A stretch of DNA of 64,000 nt, taken from assembly GCA_030544685.1 (NCBI GenBank), contig CP086683.1:5022001-5086000 (forward strand), in the 5' to 3' direction. Shown one piece after another: positions 42,401-51,607 of this stretch; position 1 is the first letter of the stretch, and every line of letters starts with the position of its first letter. The position numbers and the translations under genes are program-made. The notes under the pieces were generated by a model, which was not told the DNA's origin, did not search any database, and was given only the letters and a program-made list of their open reading frames with translations. This DNA comes from Pseudomonas sp. B21_DOA. Its GTDB lineage: Bacteria; Pseudomonadota; Gammaproteobacteria; Pseudomonadales; Pseudomonadaceae.

Positions 42401-43109
42401 TCGCCTGCTGATGTGCCAGCAACTGGAATTCCTCGGTCATCGCTTCAGCCTCGCCGAGGACGGCTGCAGCGGTCTCGAACTCTGGAAGTCAGGGCATTTC
42501 GATCTGGTGATTGTCGACTGCAACATGCCTTTGATGAACGGCTATGAGATGACTCGCGCGATTCGCCAACTGGAACTGCACAACCGCCGGCCGCCGTGCA
42601 CCGTGCTGGGCTTCACCGCCAATGCACAGCCTGAAGAAATCCAGCGCTGCAAGCTTGCCGGCATGAACGATTGCCTGTTCAAGCCGTTGAGCCTGACCCT
42701 GCTCGGGCAGTGGATCGATGAAATCACACCGACCTTCCCCGCGCCGGTATTCGACCTGCAAAGTCTGAGCGTGCTGACGGGCGGCAACCCGGCGCAGACA
42801 CGTCGCATGCTCGCGGAACTGCTTAAAAGCAGCCGTCTCGACCGCGAGGAACTGCTCACTCTGTCACCCGAAGATGATCGCGAAGCATTGGCCGTGGTTG
42901 CGCACAAGATCAAGGGCGCGGCACGCATCGCCCAGGCCTCGCGGTTGATCGAATGTTGCGACGCCCTCGAGGAAGCTTGCCAGCAAGCCCTCGCATCGCA
43001 GGAGATTGCCCGCCACTGGGCGGCCACCAGTCAGGCAATGCTCGAACTGGAACAGGCCCTGCAGAATCAATTGACCCTGGCCGATCAAGGCACATTGAGC
43101 GAGTCTTAA
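39471..43109 (+). CDS. BvgS/EvgS-like hybrid sensor kinase (two frame breaks)
   Basis: About 1,210 residues after correction. Order: signal peptide; two periplasmic SBP_bac_3 (Venus flytrap) domains (about 55-285 and 300-525); transmembrane helix near 545; PAS (about 575-695); HisKA with MSHEIRTPMNAVIGMLEL (His near 725); HATPase (LSNLVSNAIKFTEHG, GAGLGLVISRNL); receiver (VVDDHPANR, IVDCNMPLMNGYE); and a C-terminal Hpt with AHKIKGAARIA (His near 1145). This is the full BvgS phosphorelay. Breaks lie at the A run 40600-40605 (one base too many, or two missing) and the GGG at 41929-41931 (one missing). ATG 39471 is preferred; a GTG at 39459 overlaps the regulator stop. Confidence 0.88.
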
Positions 43110-43158
43110 CTATGCTTTGGCGCTGAGCAGTGAGTTAAACATTCATGGAGAGCCTGCA

Positions 43159-46101
43159 ATGCACAGCCCACTGCGCCCCGAGCAACGCCGGTTGCCGCTG
43201 CACGTGCACATCAGCGTCATGTTCACCTTTCTCTTGTTGCTCACGGGCGTGGTGCTGGGCCTGTTCAATTACCACCAGACCACGCAAATCATCCTGTCAA
43301 GCAGCGAGAAACTGTTCGATCGCATCGAACAGGACGTACGCAACGACTTGCAGGCGACTTATCAGCCGATCCGCAACCTGCTGAGCCTGCTGGCAGAGAC
43401 CCCGGCCGCCGACACTGGCAATTTCGAGCAGCGCCTGTCTTTGCTCAAGCCCTTCAGCCAGTCACTCAGCGACAACCCGGCACTGGCGTCGCTGTATCTG
43501 GGTTATGCCAGTGGCGACTTCTTCATGGTGCGGGCACTGCGCTCCGCGGCGATCAAAGCACAATTGCAGGCGCCGGACGCAGCGGCATACCAGGTCTGGA
43601 GCATCGAACACGACCCGCAAGGCGCCGTACGCTCGCAATCACTGTTCTTTGATCAGGCTCTGTCTCTGATCATTCGGCGCGAGCATCCCGAAGACGTGTA
43701 CGATCCGCGCAGCCGAAACTGGTTCAGCGAGGCCCTGCAGCAGGCCGGGCAGATCACCACCGAGCCTTACGTATTTTTTCCACCCATAACGTCGGCACCA
43801 CCCTGGCCCGACGCGCCGGCGAGCATGCCGTGATCGGTGCCGACCTGACGCTGGCCGCGTTGTCGACGACGCTGAACAAACATCGGGTCACCGCGTCGAC
43901 CGAAATCGCCTTGTACGATGCCGATGGCAATGCCGTGGCTTATCCCGACAGCAGTCGCCTGATCGTCGATGACCGCACCGCGCGGCTCGCCAGAGCCGCC
44001 GATCTCAGCCCGGAGTTGAGCGCGCTGTTGAGCACTGAAAATAACGGCAAGCGCCTGCAGGTCAACGGTCGACAGTGGATTGTTGCGCGCACGAGTATTC
44101 AGGAAGGCGGACCGAAAGGTCTGCAATTGGCGCTGCTGGTGCCGGAAGACGAATTACTGGTGGATGCATTCCGCATGCGCTGGCAAGCCGCGCTGATTAC
44201 CCTGACCATCCTCTTGCTGTGCCTGCCATTGGGCTGGGTGATTTCGCGGATTCTGGTCAAGCCGCTGCACGCCCTGGTCAAGGAAGCCGATGCGATCCGC
44301 AGCTTCGACTTCAATTTTCCGCTGGCGCGACGCTCCCTCGTACTGGAAGTCGATCAATTGAGCCTGTCAATGGCGCGGATGAGGGAAACCCTGGGGAGCT
44401 TCTTCCGGATCACCGACAGCCTGTGCGCCGAAACACGTTTTGCCCCGCTGCTCGAGCGCGTGCTGTTCGAAACCGTACAGATTGCCCAGGCGCAGGCCGG
44501 TCTGATCTACCTGCGCGAAGCCGATGGTGCGCGCATGGAACCTTATGGTCTGATCATCAACGGCGTGCCCCAGGCACTGGAGGCGTTCGATATTCAGGGG
44601 CGTGACCTGCACAAGAACACCGGGCCGGCCTGGTTCGAACAACTGGTCAGCGCGAACAATGTGGTCAGCCACCTGGGCTTCGATCAGGCGGGCGACTTGC
44701 AGAAAATCCTGCTGGCCATGGAATCGCCGCGCATTCATCTGATCGGTATCCGCCTGCACAACCAGCATGACGAAACCATCGGCCTGCTGATTTTGCTGGT
44801 CAATGACAGCGGCGCGCCGAGCGATCTGGAAAAGCTGCGGCCCGACCGCATCGCGTTTTTGCAAGCCGTCTCGGGCGCGGCGGCGGTCAGCATTGAAAGC
44901 CAGCGCCTGCAGGCCCGGCAAAAACAGTTGCTGGACGCGTTCATCCAACTGCTCGCCAGCGCAATCGACGCCAAGAGTCCGTACACCGGCGGCCATTGCC
45001 AGCGCGTGCCGGAGCTGACGCTGATGCTCGCCCAGGCTGCCGCCGCCAGCCAGGAACCGGCCTTCAGCGCCTATCAACCGAGCGAAGATGAATGGGAGGC
45101 GCTGCACATCGCCGCGTGGCTGCACGATTGCGGCAAGGTCACGACGCCGGAGTACGTGGTCGACAAAGCCACCAAACTCGAGACCATCCACGACCGCATC
45201 CACGAGATCCGCACCCGCTTCGAAGTGCTCAAGCGTGACGTGTGGATCAACTACTGGCAGACGCTGGCGGCAGGCGCAGACGAAGCTGCGCTGGCCGCTC
45301 GCGCGACCATGAGTTGCTGACGCTGGATGAAGATTTTGCCTTTGTCGCCCGCTGCAATCTCGGTGGCGAGGCCATGGCCGAGGCCGATCTGCAACGCCTT
45401 GAGCAGATTGCCAAGCGCACCTGGATGCGCACACTCGACGATCGCCTCGGTGTGTCCTGGGAGGAAAACGGCCGTCAGGCAAAAACGCCGGCGCCGGCGT
45501 TGCCCGTCAGCGAAAGGCTGCTCGCCGACAAACCCGAGCACCTGATCGAACGCAACCAGAACGAACTGATCCCGGAAGACAACCCCTGGGGCTTCAAGCT
45601 CGATGTGCCCACCTACAAATACAACCGCGGTGAGCTGTACAACCTGAAGATCAACCGTGGCACGCTGACCCGCGAAGAGCGCTACATCATCAATCACCAC
45701 ATGGTGCAGACGATCATGATGCTCAGCCACCTGCCCTTCCCCGGCCACCTGGACAGCATTGCCGAGATCGCCGGCGGTCATCATGAAAAAATGGACGGCA
45801 CCGGCTATCCGAAACGGTTGAAGCGCGAGGAAATGAGCCTGCCGGCCAGAATGATGGCAGTTGCTGATATTTTCGAAGCGCTGACAGCGGCCGATCGGCC
45901 TTACAAGAAAGCCAAGACGCTGAGCGAGGCGCTGGGGATCATGGCGACCATGTGCCGTGAAGCGCACATCGATGCGCCACTGTTTGGCCTGTTCATCAAC
46001 GAGGGGTGTACATGCAGTACGCGACGCGGTTTCTCGATCCAGCGCAAATCGACAGCGTGGACACGGCCAGCCTGTTGCACAAGGCTGGCCTCAGCGGTTG
46101 A
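43159..46101 (+). CDS. Membrane HD-GYP phosphodiesterase with Cache, HAMP and GAF regions (three frame breaks)
   Basis: About 980 residues after correction. Two transmembrane helices (about 20-40 and 345-363) enclose a periplasmic Cache-type sensor. HAMP and GAF-like regions follow, then an HD-GYP domain with WLHDCGKV (about 655) and HHEKMDGTGYP (about 875). HD-GYP enzymes cleave c-di-GMP, and some cleave 3'3'-cGAMP. About 220 residues separate HD and GYP motifs, more than usual. Frame breaks: T run 43774-43779 (one T missing), near 45300 (one base missing in CGCGCG), and GGGG 46003-46006 (one G missing). ATG 43159 follows GGAGAG. It lies 49 bases after the hybrid kinase and probably shares its operon. 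Confidence 0.85.
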
Positions 46102-46584
46102 TCAGCAGTCGGTCAGGCGCAGGAAAATCGCCGCCAGCTGCTCGATGCCGGCCTGATCTTCGGCGCCGAAACGCGCCAGCTTCGGGCTGTCGAGGTCGAG
46201 CACGCCGATCAGGCGACCGTCCTTGACCAACGGCACAACCAGTTCGCTGTTGGACGCGCTGTCGCAGGCGATGTGGCCGGGGAATGCATGCACATCCTCG
46301 ACGCGCTGGGTCTGCAGACTGGCAGCAGCGGCGCCACATACGCCACGGCCGAACGGGATGCGCACGCAAGCGATCTGGCCCTGAAACGGGCCGAGCACCA
46401 GTTCTTCGTTGCGATTGAGGTAGAAACCGGCCCAGTTCAGATCATCGAGCTGGTTGAACAGGAACGCGGAAAACTGCGCGGCATTGGCGATGAAATCGCG
46501 CTCGTCCGCCAGCAGCGATTCCAGTTGCGCGGCCAACATACCGTAGCCTTCAAGGCCCCGGCCGCTGTGTTGCAAATCAATCAT
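46102..46584 (-). CDS. Free methionine-(R)-sulfoxide reductase (GAF-domain fRMsr)
   Basis: GAF-domain enzyme of 160 residues that reduces free methionine-R-sulfoxide using thioredoxin-type reductants. The conserved cysteines are visible in IACVRIPFGRGVCG (about residues 82-95) and in the segment HIACDSASNSELVVPLV. Family length is about 160, so it is complete. The ATG 46584 overlaps the stop of the DUF815 ATPase gene (ATGA), so the two are co-translated. It abuts the HD-GYP stop codon in convergent orientation. Confidence 0.9.
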   Translation of the reverse strand: MIDLQHSGRGLEGYGMLAAQLESLLADERDFIANAAQFSAFLFNQLDDLNWAGFYLNRNEELVLGPFQGQIACVRIPFGRGVCGAAAASLQTQRVEDVHAFPGHIACDSASNSELVVPLVKDGRLIGVLDLDSPKLARFGAEDQAGIEQLAAIFLRLTDC

Positions 46585-47471
46585 GCCTTGTGCTCCAGCA
46601 ATTTCAGTCCCACCCAGTAGCGGGCGAATTGATACGCGCAACGTCCGTTGCGATTACCGCGGCCGGTGGCCCAGCGCACGGCGAGAATGTCCAGTGCTTC
46701 GTCGCGCTCCCAGCTCAGGCCGGCCTTGGCAGCCAACTGGCCGATCCAGTGTTCGACGACATTGAGGAAATGTTCTTGGGTAAACGGGTAGAACGACAGC
46801 CACAAGCCGAAACGGTCCGACAAGGCAATCTTGTCTTCCACCGCTTCGCTCGGGTGCAATTCGCCGTCGACGCGCTTCCAGTTTTCGTTGTCGCTTTCCT
46901 TTTCCGGCACCAGGTGGCGGCGGTTGGAAGTGGCGTACAGCAAGACGTTGTCGGGGGCCTGCTCGAGCGAACCATCGAGCACGCTTTTCAGCACGCGGTA
47001 GTCACCTTCGCCGGATTCGAACGACAAGTCATCGCAGAACAGCACGAAACGTTGCGGCAATTTGGCGACTTGCTCGACCACTCGTGGCAAGTCCGCCAGA
47101 TGATCGCGCTCAATTTCGATCAGACGCAGGCCCGCGCCAGCGTGTTCGGCAAGCAACGCACGCACCAGCGAGGACTTGCCGGTACCGCGCGAGCCCCAGA
47201 GCAAGGCGTGGTTGGCCGGCATGCCATCAAGAAATTGTTGTGTGTTGCGGCCCAACTGCTCCAGCTGACGGTCGACGCCGATCAGGTCCGACAGGCGCAT
47301 GTCGAGGCTGACTTCCAGCGGCAGCAGATAACCGCTGCGCCCGTCACGCTGCCAGCGCGCCGCCAGGCAAGTGTTCCAGTCAATCACAGGACGCGGTGCC
47401 GGCAACAGCGGTTCGATTCGCGCCAGAACCGACTCGGCGCGTTCAAGAAAAGCATTCAATCGTGAATCCAC
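46581..47471 (-). CDS. DUF815-family ATP-binding (AAA+-like) protein
   Basis: P-loop ATPase of 296 residues. Walker A is ALLWGSRGTGKSSLVRAL (about residues 89-106), Walker B is FVLFCDDLSFE, and the sensor region is LLYATSNRRHLVPE. DUF815 proteins are widespread, with no settled function. The start is GTG 47471 with GAGGAG five bases before it; the open frame continues upstream to 48707 only as the antisense of sagS. It is in an operon with fRMsr and divergent from sagS. Confidence 0.88.
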   Translation of the reverse strand: MDSRLNAFLERAESVLARIEPLLPAPRPVIDWNTCLAARWQRDGRSGYLLPLEVSLDMRLSDLIGVDRQLEQLGRNTQQFLDGMPANHALLWGSRGTGKSSLVRALLAEHAGAGLRLIEIERDHLADLPRVVEQVAKLPQRFVLFCDDLSFESGEGDYRVLKSVLDGSLEQAPDNVLLYATSNRRHLVPEKESDNENWKRVDGELHPSEAVEDKIALSDRFGLWLSFYPFTQEHFLNVVEHWIGQLAAKAGLSWERDEALDILAVRWATGRGNRNGRCAYQFARYWVGLKLLEHKA

Positions 47472-47594
47472 GTCTTCTCCTCGGGCACTTTCACAGTGAT
47501 GATGACGATCCAGCGACCCTGCACAGATAGAAGTGCCCGAGCAAGCCTTGTTACAAGGCGATTCGGGAACCTCGGTATCCATACATGATCGACT

Positions 47595-49958
47595 ATGCTT
47601 GAGCAGCGAAGGGAAACGGAAGTGGTTCAACACCCCATGGATATCAAATTCACCCACCGGCTGTCTTACAAGCAAGCCAGGCTTACCGTGCTGGTCGGGT
47701 TCATTCTGGGCACCCTGCTCAGTCTGCTGCAGATCGGCATCGATTATGCCAGCGAAGACGCGTCCATCAACCGTGAAATCCTCGCGCTGCTGGAAATCAG
47801 CCACAATCCGGCCTCGCGCATCGCCTATAACATCGACGCCGAACTGGCGCAGGAACTCACCCTGGGCCTGCTGCGCTCGCCCGCGATCATCGCCGCGCAA
47901 CTGATCGACAACAACGATACCGTGCTGGCCAACGTCAAACGCCCGGAGCTGCAGAGCAACTACCGGCTGATCAGCGACTTCCTGTTCGGCGCCAAGCGTC
48001 ATTTCGAAGACCGCCTGTACCTTGACCACTTGCCCAACGAATCCCTCGGCGTGCTCAAACTGGAAGTCGACACTTACGCCTTTGGCAGTCGCTTCCTGCG
48101 CCGCGCCGAAGTCACCCTGCTCAACGGTTTCGCCCGCAGCCTGCTGCTGACCGGGATCCTCCTGGCGCTGTTCTACGTGATGCTGACCAAGCCGCTGGTG
48201 CGGGTCATCCGTGAACTCAGCGGCCGTGATCCACGCAGCGCCGAGCCGACCACGCTCGAGTGCCCCGCCGGCCACGGCAACGATGAAATCGGCGTACTGG
48301 TCAAAGTTGCCAACCAGCAATTCGAGAACATCGCCACCGAAATCCAGCAACGGCGCACAGCGGAAAACCGCCTGACCGAATACCTCGCGCAACTGGAAGA
48401 CATCGTCTCGGCGCGCACCGCCGAGCTCAAGGCCATCAATACCCGCCTCAGCCAATCCAACGAAGAACTCGAAGCGGCGCGCCGCACTGCGTTGGACATG
48501 GCCGAAGCACGTTCGGCGTTTCTGGCCAACATGAGCCATGAAATCCGCACGCCACTCAACGGGTTGCTGGGGATGATCGCGCTGTCGCTGGACGGCCCGC
48601 TGAACGCCGAGCAGCAGCAACAACTGTCGATTGCCCACGATTCGGGCAAGGTGCTGGTGGAGCTGCTCAACGATATTCTCGATCTGTCGAAATTCGACGC
48701 CGGGCAACTGGAGCTGGAAAACATCCCGTTCGATCTCGGTTCGTTGATCGAAGATACCGCCAACCTACTTTCGCAGAATGCCGCACCGAGCGTCGAATTG
48801 ACCTGCCTGATCGAGCCGAACTTTCCGGCGCTGGTGCTGGGCGACCCGACGCGAGTGCGGCAGATTGTCAGCAACCTGTTGTCGAATGCGCTGAAATTCA
48901 CCCGCTTCGGTCGGGTCGATGTGCGTTTGTCAGCTCACAAGGATGGCGTGCGCATCGAAGTCTGCGACACCGGCATCGGCATCGCCCAGGAAGCCCAGGT
49001 GAAAATCTTCCAGCCGTTTACTCAGGCCGGTGCTGGTATCACCCGGCAATACGGCGGCACCGGGTTGGGTCTGGCGCTGACGTACAACCTCTGCGAAGCG
49101 ATGCAGGGTCGTCTGACCATCAGTTCCGAAAGCGGCTTCGGCAGCCAGTTCTGTGCCGAGCTGCCACTGCCCTCTCACACCCGCGCGTTGGTACCGGAGC
49201 CGTTACGCGGCAAGGTTCTGGCGATCACCGCTGCCAGCAGCGGTCTGGCGGAGTTGCTGAAAAGCTTGTTGCCGGTTTGGGGGCTGGAGTACATGCAACG
49301 CACCATCGACGATTCGCGGCTGGGCCTCAATCCCGACGTGGTGATCACCGATTGCCCGGAATGCCTGTTCGGTTTGCGCCCGAGCATCACTGCGCCGATC
49401 TTGCTGGTGACGGCTTACGGCAGTTTTCTGCCCAGCGAAGAAGCCGCCGCCCTCGCCCCGCTGCAACAGCAAGCCCGGCCGCTGGCGCGTAATGCGCTGC
49501 ACCAGCATCTGCGGCGGATTCTGCAACCGGATGTCGGCACCCTCAGTGAATCGCAAGCGGACGCCTCGCCGTCCGCGCGTCGCGGCAAGGTGCTGCTGGT
49601 CGAGGACAACCCCGTCAACCAGTTGGTCGCCAAAGGCATGCTCGGCAAGCTTGGCTGCGACGTGGTGGTGGCCGGCCATGGTGCCGAGGCGCTGGATCAG
49701 CTGGAATTCACCGATTTCGATCTGGTGCTGATGGATTGCAACATGCCGGTGATGGATGGCTATGAAGCCAGTCGGCAGATTCGCCAGAGCGGGCGCTGGC
49801 CGAATCTGCCGATTGTCGCGCTGACTGCCAATGCCATGTCCGAAGAGCGCGAACGTTGCCGCGCGGCCGGCATGAGCGACTATCTGGCGAAACCGTTTCG
49901 CCGCGAAGAACTCGCGGCGTTGCTCGATCAATGGATGCCGACTACGACAGCGCTTTGA
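47595..49958 (+). CDS. sagS: SagS-like hybrid sensor kinase
   Basis: Membrane hybrid kinase of up to 787 residues. Two transmembrane helices (about 28-50 and 180-200) flank a periplasmic HmsP-type sensor. Then come HAMP, a coiled coil, HisKA (FLANMSHEIRTPLNGLLGMI), HATPase (LSNALKFTRFG, GGTGLGLALTYNL), a degenerate receiver-like stretch and a C-terminal receiver (LLVEDNPVN, VLMDCNMPVMDGYEA). Domain order and the downstream ospR-gpx-msrB-alaA-htpX order match P. aeruginosa SagS (PA2824), which steers surface attachment and biofilm tolerance. The start is uncertain: ATG 47595, GTG 47622 (with AGGGAA upstream) or ATG 47637. Confidence 0.87.
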   Translation: MLEQRRETEVVQHPMDIKFTHRLSYKQARLTVLVGFILGTLLSLLQIGIDYASEDASINREILALLEISHNPASRIAYNIDAELAQELTLGLLRSPAIIAAQLIDNNDTVLANVKRPELQSNYRLISDFLFGAKRHFEDRLYLDHLPNESLGVLKLEVDTYAFGSRFLRRAEVTLLNGFARSLLLTGILLALFYVMLTKPLVRVIRELSGRDPRSAEPTTLECPAGHGNDEIGVLVKVANQQFENIATEIQQRRTAENRLTEYLAQLEDIVSARTAELKAINTRLSQSNEELEAARRTALDMAEARSAFLANMSHEIRTPLNGLLGMIALSLDGPLNAEQQQQLSIAHDSGKVLVELLNDILDLSKFDAGQLELENIPFDLGSLIEDTANLLSQNAAPSVELTCLIEPNFPALVLGDPTRVRQIVSNLLSNALKFTRFGRVDVRLSAHKDGVRIEVCDTGIGIAQEAQVKIFQPFTQAGAGITRQYGGTGLGLALTYNLCEAMQGRLTISSESGFGSQFCAELPLPSHTRALVPEPLRGKVLAITAASSGLAELLKSLLPVWGLEYMQRTIDDSRLGLNPDVVITDCPECLFGLRPSITAPILLVTAYGSFLPSEEAAALAPLQQQARPLARNALHQHLRRILQPDVGTLSESQADASPSARRGKVLLVEDNPVNQLVAKGMLGKLGCDVVVAGHGAEALDQLEFTDFDLVLMDCNMPVMDGYEASRQIRQSGRWPNLPIVALTANAMSEERERCRAAGMSDYLAKPFRREELAALLDQWMPTTTAL

Positions 49959-50400
49959 TCTGCCCGAGCAAGTGATCAAGGCCGGCGCGCAAGTCGTTGA
50001 GCCGGTCGAGATCAACGCCGCTGTCGCACAGCAGCCGCGCTTTCAGCGGCCCGACCTGCTCACGCAACGCCCGTCCGGCAGACGTCAGGCTCAAATGAAC
50101 CTCGCGTTCATCACGTGCCGAACGTCGGCGCTGGACCAGATCAATCTGCTCCAGACGCTTGAGCAACGGCGTCAACGTGCCCGAGTCCAGCGCCAGACGC
50201 TCGCCCAAGGCCTTGACCGTCGGTTGCTCCGGCGCAGCATCCTGCCATTCCCACAGCACCAGCATCGCCAGGTACTGCGGGTACGTCAGGCCCAACTGAT
50301 CGAGCATCGGCTTGTAGGCGCGAATCACCGCCCGTGAGGCCGCGTACAGCTTGAAGCACAACTGGCTGTCGAGCTTCAGCGAGTCACCCGGCTGGTTCAT
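49942..50400 (-). CDS. ospR: MarR/OhrR-family oxidative stress regulator OspR
   Basis: Winged-helix MarR-type regulator of 152 residues with an N-terminal redox cysteine (LDSQLCFKLYAASRAV, Cys 15) as in OhrR/OspR. Its DNA-recognition region is VKALGERLALDSGTLTPLLKRLE and the wing DEREVHLSLT. In P. aeruginosa OspR represses the adjacent glutathione peroxidase gene until the cysteine is oxidised. Here the ATG at 50400 overlaps the gpx stop (ATGA), so gpx and ospR form one operon. A probable operator lies upstream of gpx. Confidence 0.9.
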   Translation of the reverse strand: MNQPGDSLKLDSQLCFKLYAASRAVIRAYKPMLDQLGLTYPQYLAMLVLWEWQDAAPEQPTVKALGERLALDSGTLTPLLKRLEQIDLVQRRRSARDEREVHLSLTSAGRALREQVGPLKARLLCDSGVDLDRLNDLRAGLDHLLGQIKALS

Positions 50401-50882
50401 TTGAGCAGAGCTTCGATCTCGCCGCTCAAGTCCTGCGGCTTGGTCGTCGGCGCGAAACGCTTGACCATCTGGCCGTCCTTGCCGATCAGGAACTTGGTGA
50501 AGTTCCACTTGATGCCTTGCGAACCGAGCACGCCGGGAGCGCGTTTCTTCAACTGCACGAACAGCGGATGAGCATCGGCGCCGTTGACGTCTATCTTTTT
50601 GAACAGCGGGAAGCTGACGCCGAAATTCAATTCGCAGAACTCGCTGATGGCGCCCTCGTTGCCCGGTTCCTGCTTGCCGAACTGGTTGCAAGGAAAGCCC
50701 AGCACCACCAGCCCTTGGTCCTTGTAGGTCTGCCAGAGCTCTTCGAGGCCCTTGTATTGCGGAGTGAAGCCACACTTGCTCGCCGTGTTGACCACCAACA
50801 CGGCTTTGCCGGCGTAGTCAGCCAAGGTTTTTTGCTCACCTTTGATGGTGATGCAAGGGATATTCAGCAGGTTGTCGCTCAT
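50397..50882 (-). CDS. Glutathione peroxidase family protein (thiol peroxidase)
   Basis: Protein of 161 residues of the Gpx/BsaA family. The peroxidatic cysteine is in VVNTASKCGFTPQYKGLE (Cys near 37), followed by FPCNQFGKQEPG and the WNFTKFLI segment with the catalytic Trp-Asn. A Cys replaces selenocysteine, and the second cysteine in FPCNQF suggests thioredoxin dependence. It is the first gene of the gpx-ospR operon, with a palindrome 44-67 bases upstream. ATG 50882. Confidence 0.92.
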   Translation of the reverse strand: MSDNLLNIPCITIKGEQKTLADYAGKAVLVVNTASKCGFTPQYKGLEELWQTYKDQGLVVLGFPCNQFGKQEPGNEGAISEFCELNFGVSFPLFKKIDVNGADAHPLFVQLKKRAPGVLGSQGIKWNFTKFLIGKDGQMVKRFAPTTKPQDLSGEIEALLK

Positions 50883-50925
50883 GGGTCGGCTCCGCAATTA
50901 TCAGGAAGGCGCAAACATAACGAGC

Positions 50926-50949
50926 AATTGAATTGTGTGCAATTCAATT
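50926..50949. promoter_or_regulatory. Perfect inverted repeat, probable OspR operator
   Basis: The arms AATTGAATTG (50926-50935) and CAATTCAATT (50940-50949) are perfect inverse copies with a TGTG spacer. It lies between the gpx and msrB genes just upstream of gpx-ospR, where a MarR/OhrR-type dimer should bind. Confidence 0.7.
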
Positions 50950-50987
50950 AACCGAAACAAAGGCGACACAACCTGTCGCCTTGTTCG

Positions 50988-51383
50988 TTACTCGCGGGGC
51001 TTGAGATCCAGGCACACCGAGTTGATGCAATAACGCAGGCCGGTCGGCGGCGGGCCATCCGGGAACACATGACCCAAGTGCGCATCACAGCGCGCGCACT
51101 TCACTTCAGTGCGGATCATGCCGTGGCTGGTGTCACGAATTTCGGTCATCGCGCTTTCGCCAATCGGCGCATAGAAGCTCGGCCAGCCGCAGCCAGAGTC
51201 GAATTTGGTCTTGGAATCGAACAGCGGCTCGTTGCAGCAGACGCAGTGGTAGACACCGTCGGTCTTGGTGTCGTTGTATTTGCCCGAGAACGGGCGCTCG
51301 GTGGCACTCAGGCGGCAGACGTTGTACTGCTCGGGGTCGAGCATGGCCTTCCACTCTTCCAGGGTTTTCTGCAACTTTTCCAT
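50988..51383 (-). CDS. msrB: Peptide methionine-(R)-S-oxide reductase MsrB
   Basis: Protein of 131 residues that repairs methionine-R-sulfoxide in proteins. Zinc-binding CxxC pairs are at CVCC and CARC, the core is [11 protein letters not shown], and the catalytic Cys is in [10 protein letters not shown]. The start ATG 51383 has GAGG seven bases upstream; ATG 51386 and GTG 51389 are alternatives. It is upstream of gpx-ospR on the same strand. With fRMsr 4 kb away, the region repairs both free and peptide-bound Met-R-sulfoxide. Confidence 0.94.
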   Translation of the reverse strand: MEKLQKTLEEWKAMLDPEQYNVCRLSATERPFSGKYNDTKTDGVYHCVCCNEPLFDSKTKFDSGCGWPSFYAPIGESAMTEIRDTSHGMIRTEVKCARCDAHLGHVFPDGPPPTGLRYCINSVCLDLKPRE

Positions 51384-51607
51384 CATCACACCTCAGCGGC
51401 TGAAAAAGCCCGATCTGTACCTTTTCCACGGATCGGGCGGCACGTATGATTGCGCCTCGTCACGCGCCAGTCTGGCAGCCAGACCGGGCGCATTCAAACG
51501 GATTCTGAGCACAAAAGCGCCAGACCTCCGCCTGTGCGAAGACGCAGCAATCCCAGTACGGTTGTCCATTTGCCGCCTGGATCGTTCATTTTCGGGATCA
51601 CATCGCC

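Noticed and set aside
38837..46101. Treating the regulator, hybrid kinase and HD-GYP gene as decayed pseudogenes
   Set aside because: Every break is a single base, mostly in a homopolymer, and all catalytic motifs downstream are intact; the same pattern affects housekeeping genes in the window.
47472..48707. N-terminal extension of the DUF815 ATPase frame
   Set aside because: The extension is antisense to sagS and lacks homology; GTG 47471 with GAGGAG is a far better start.
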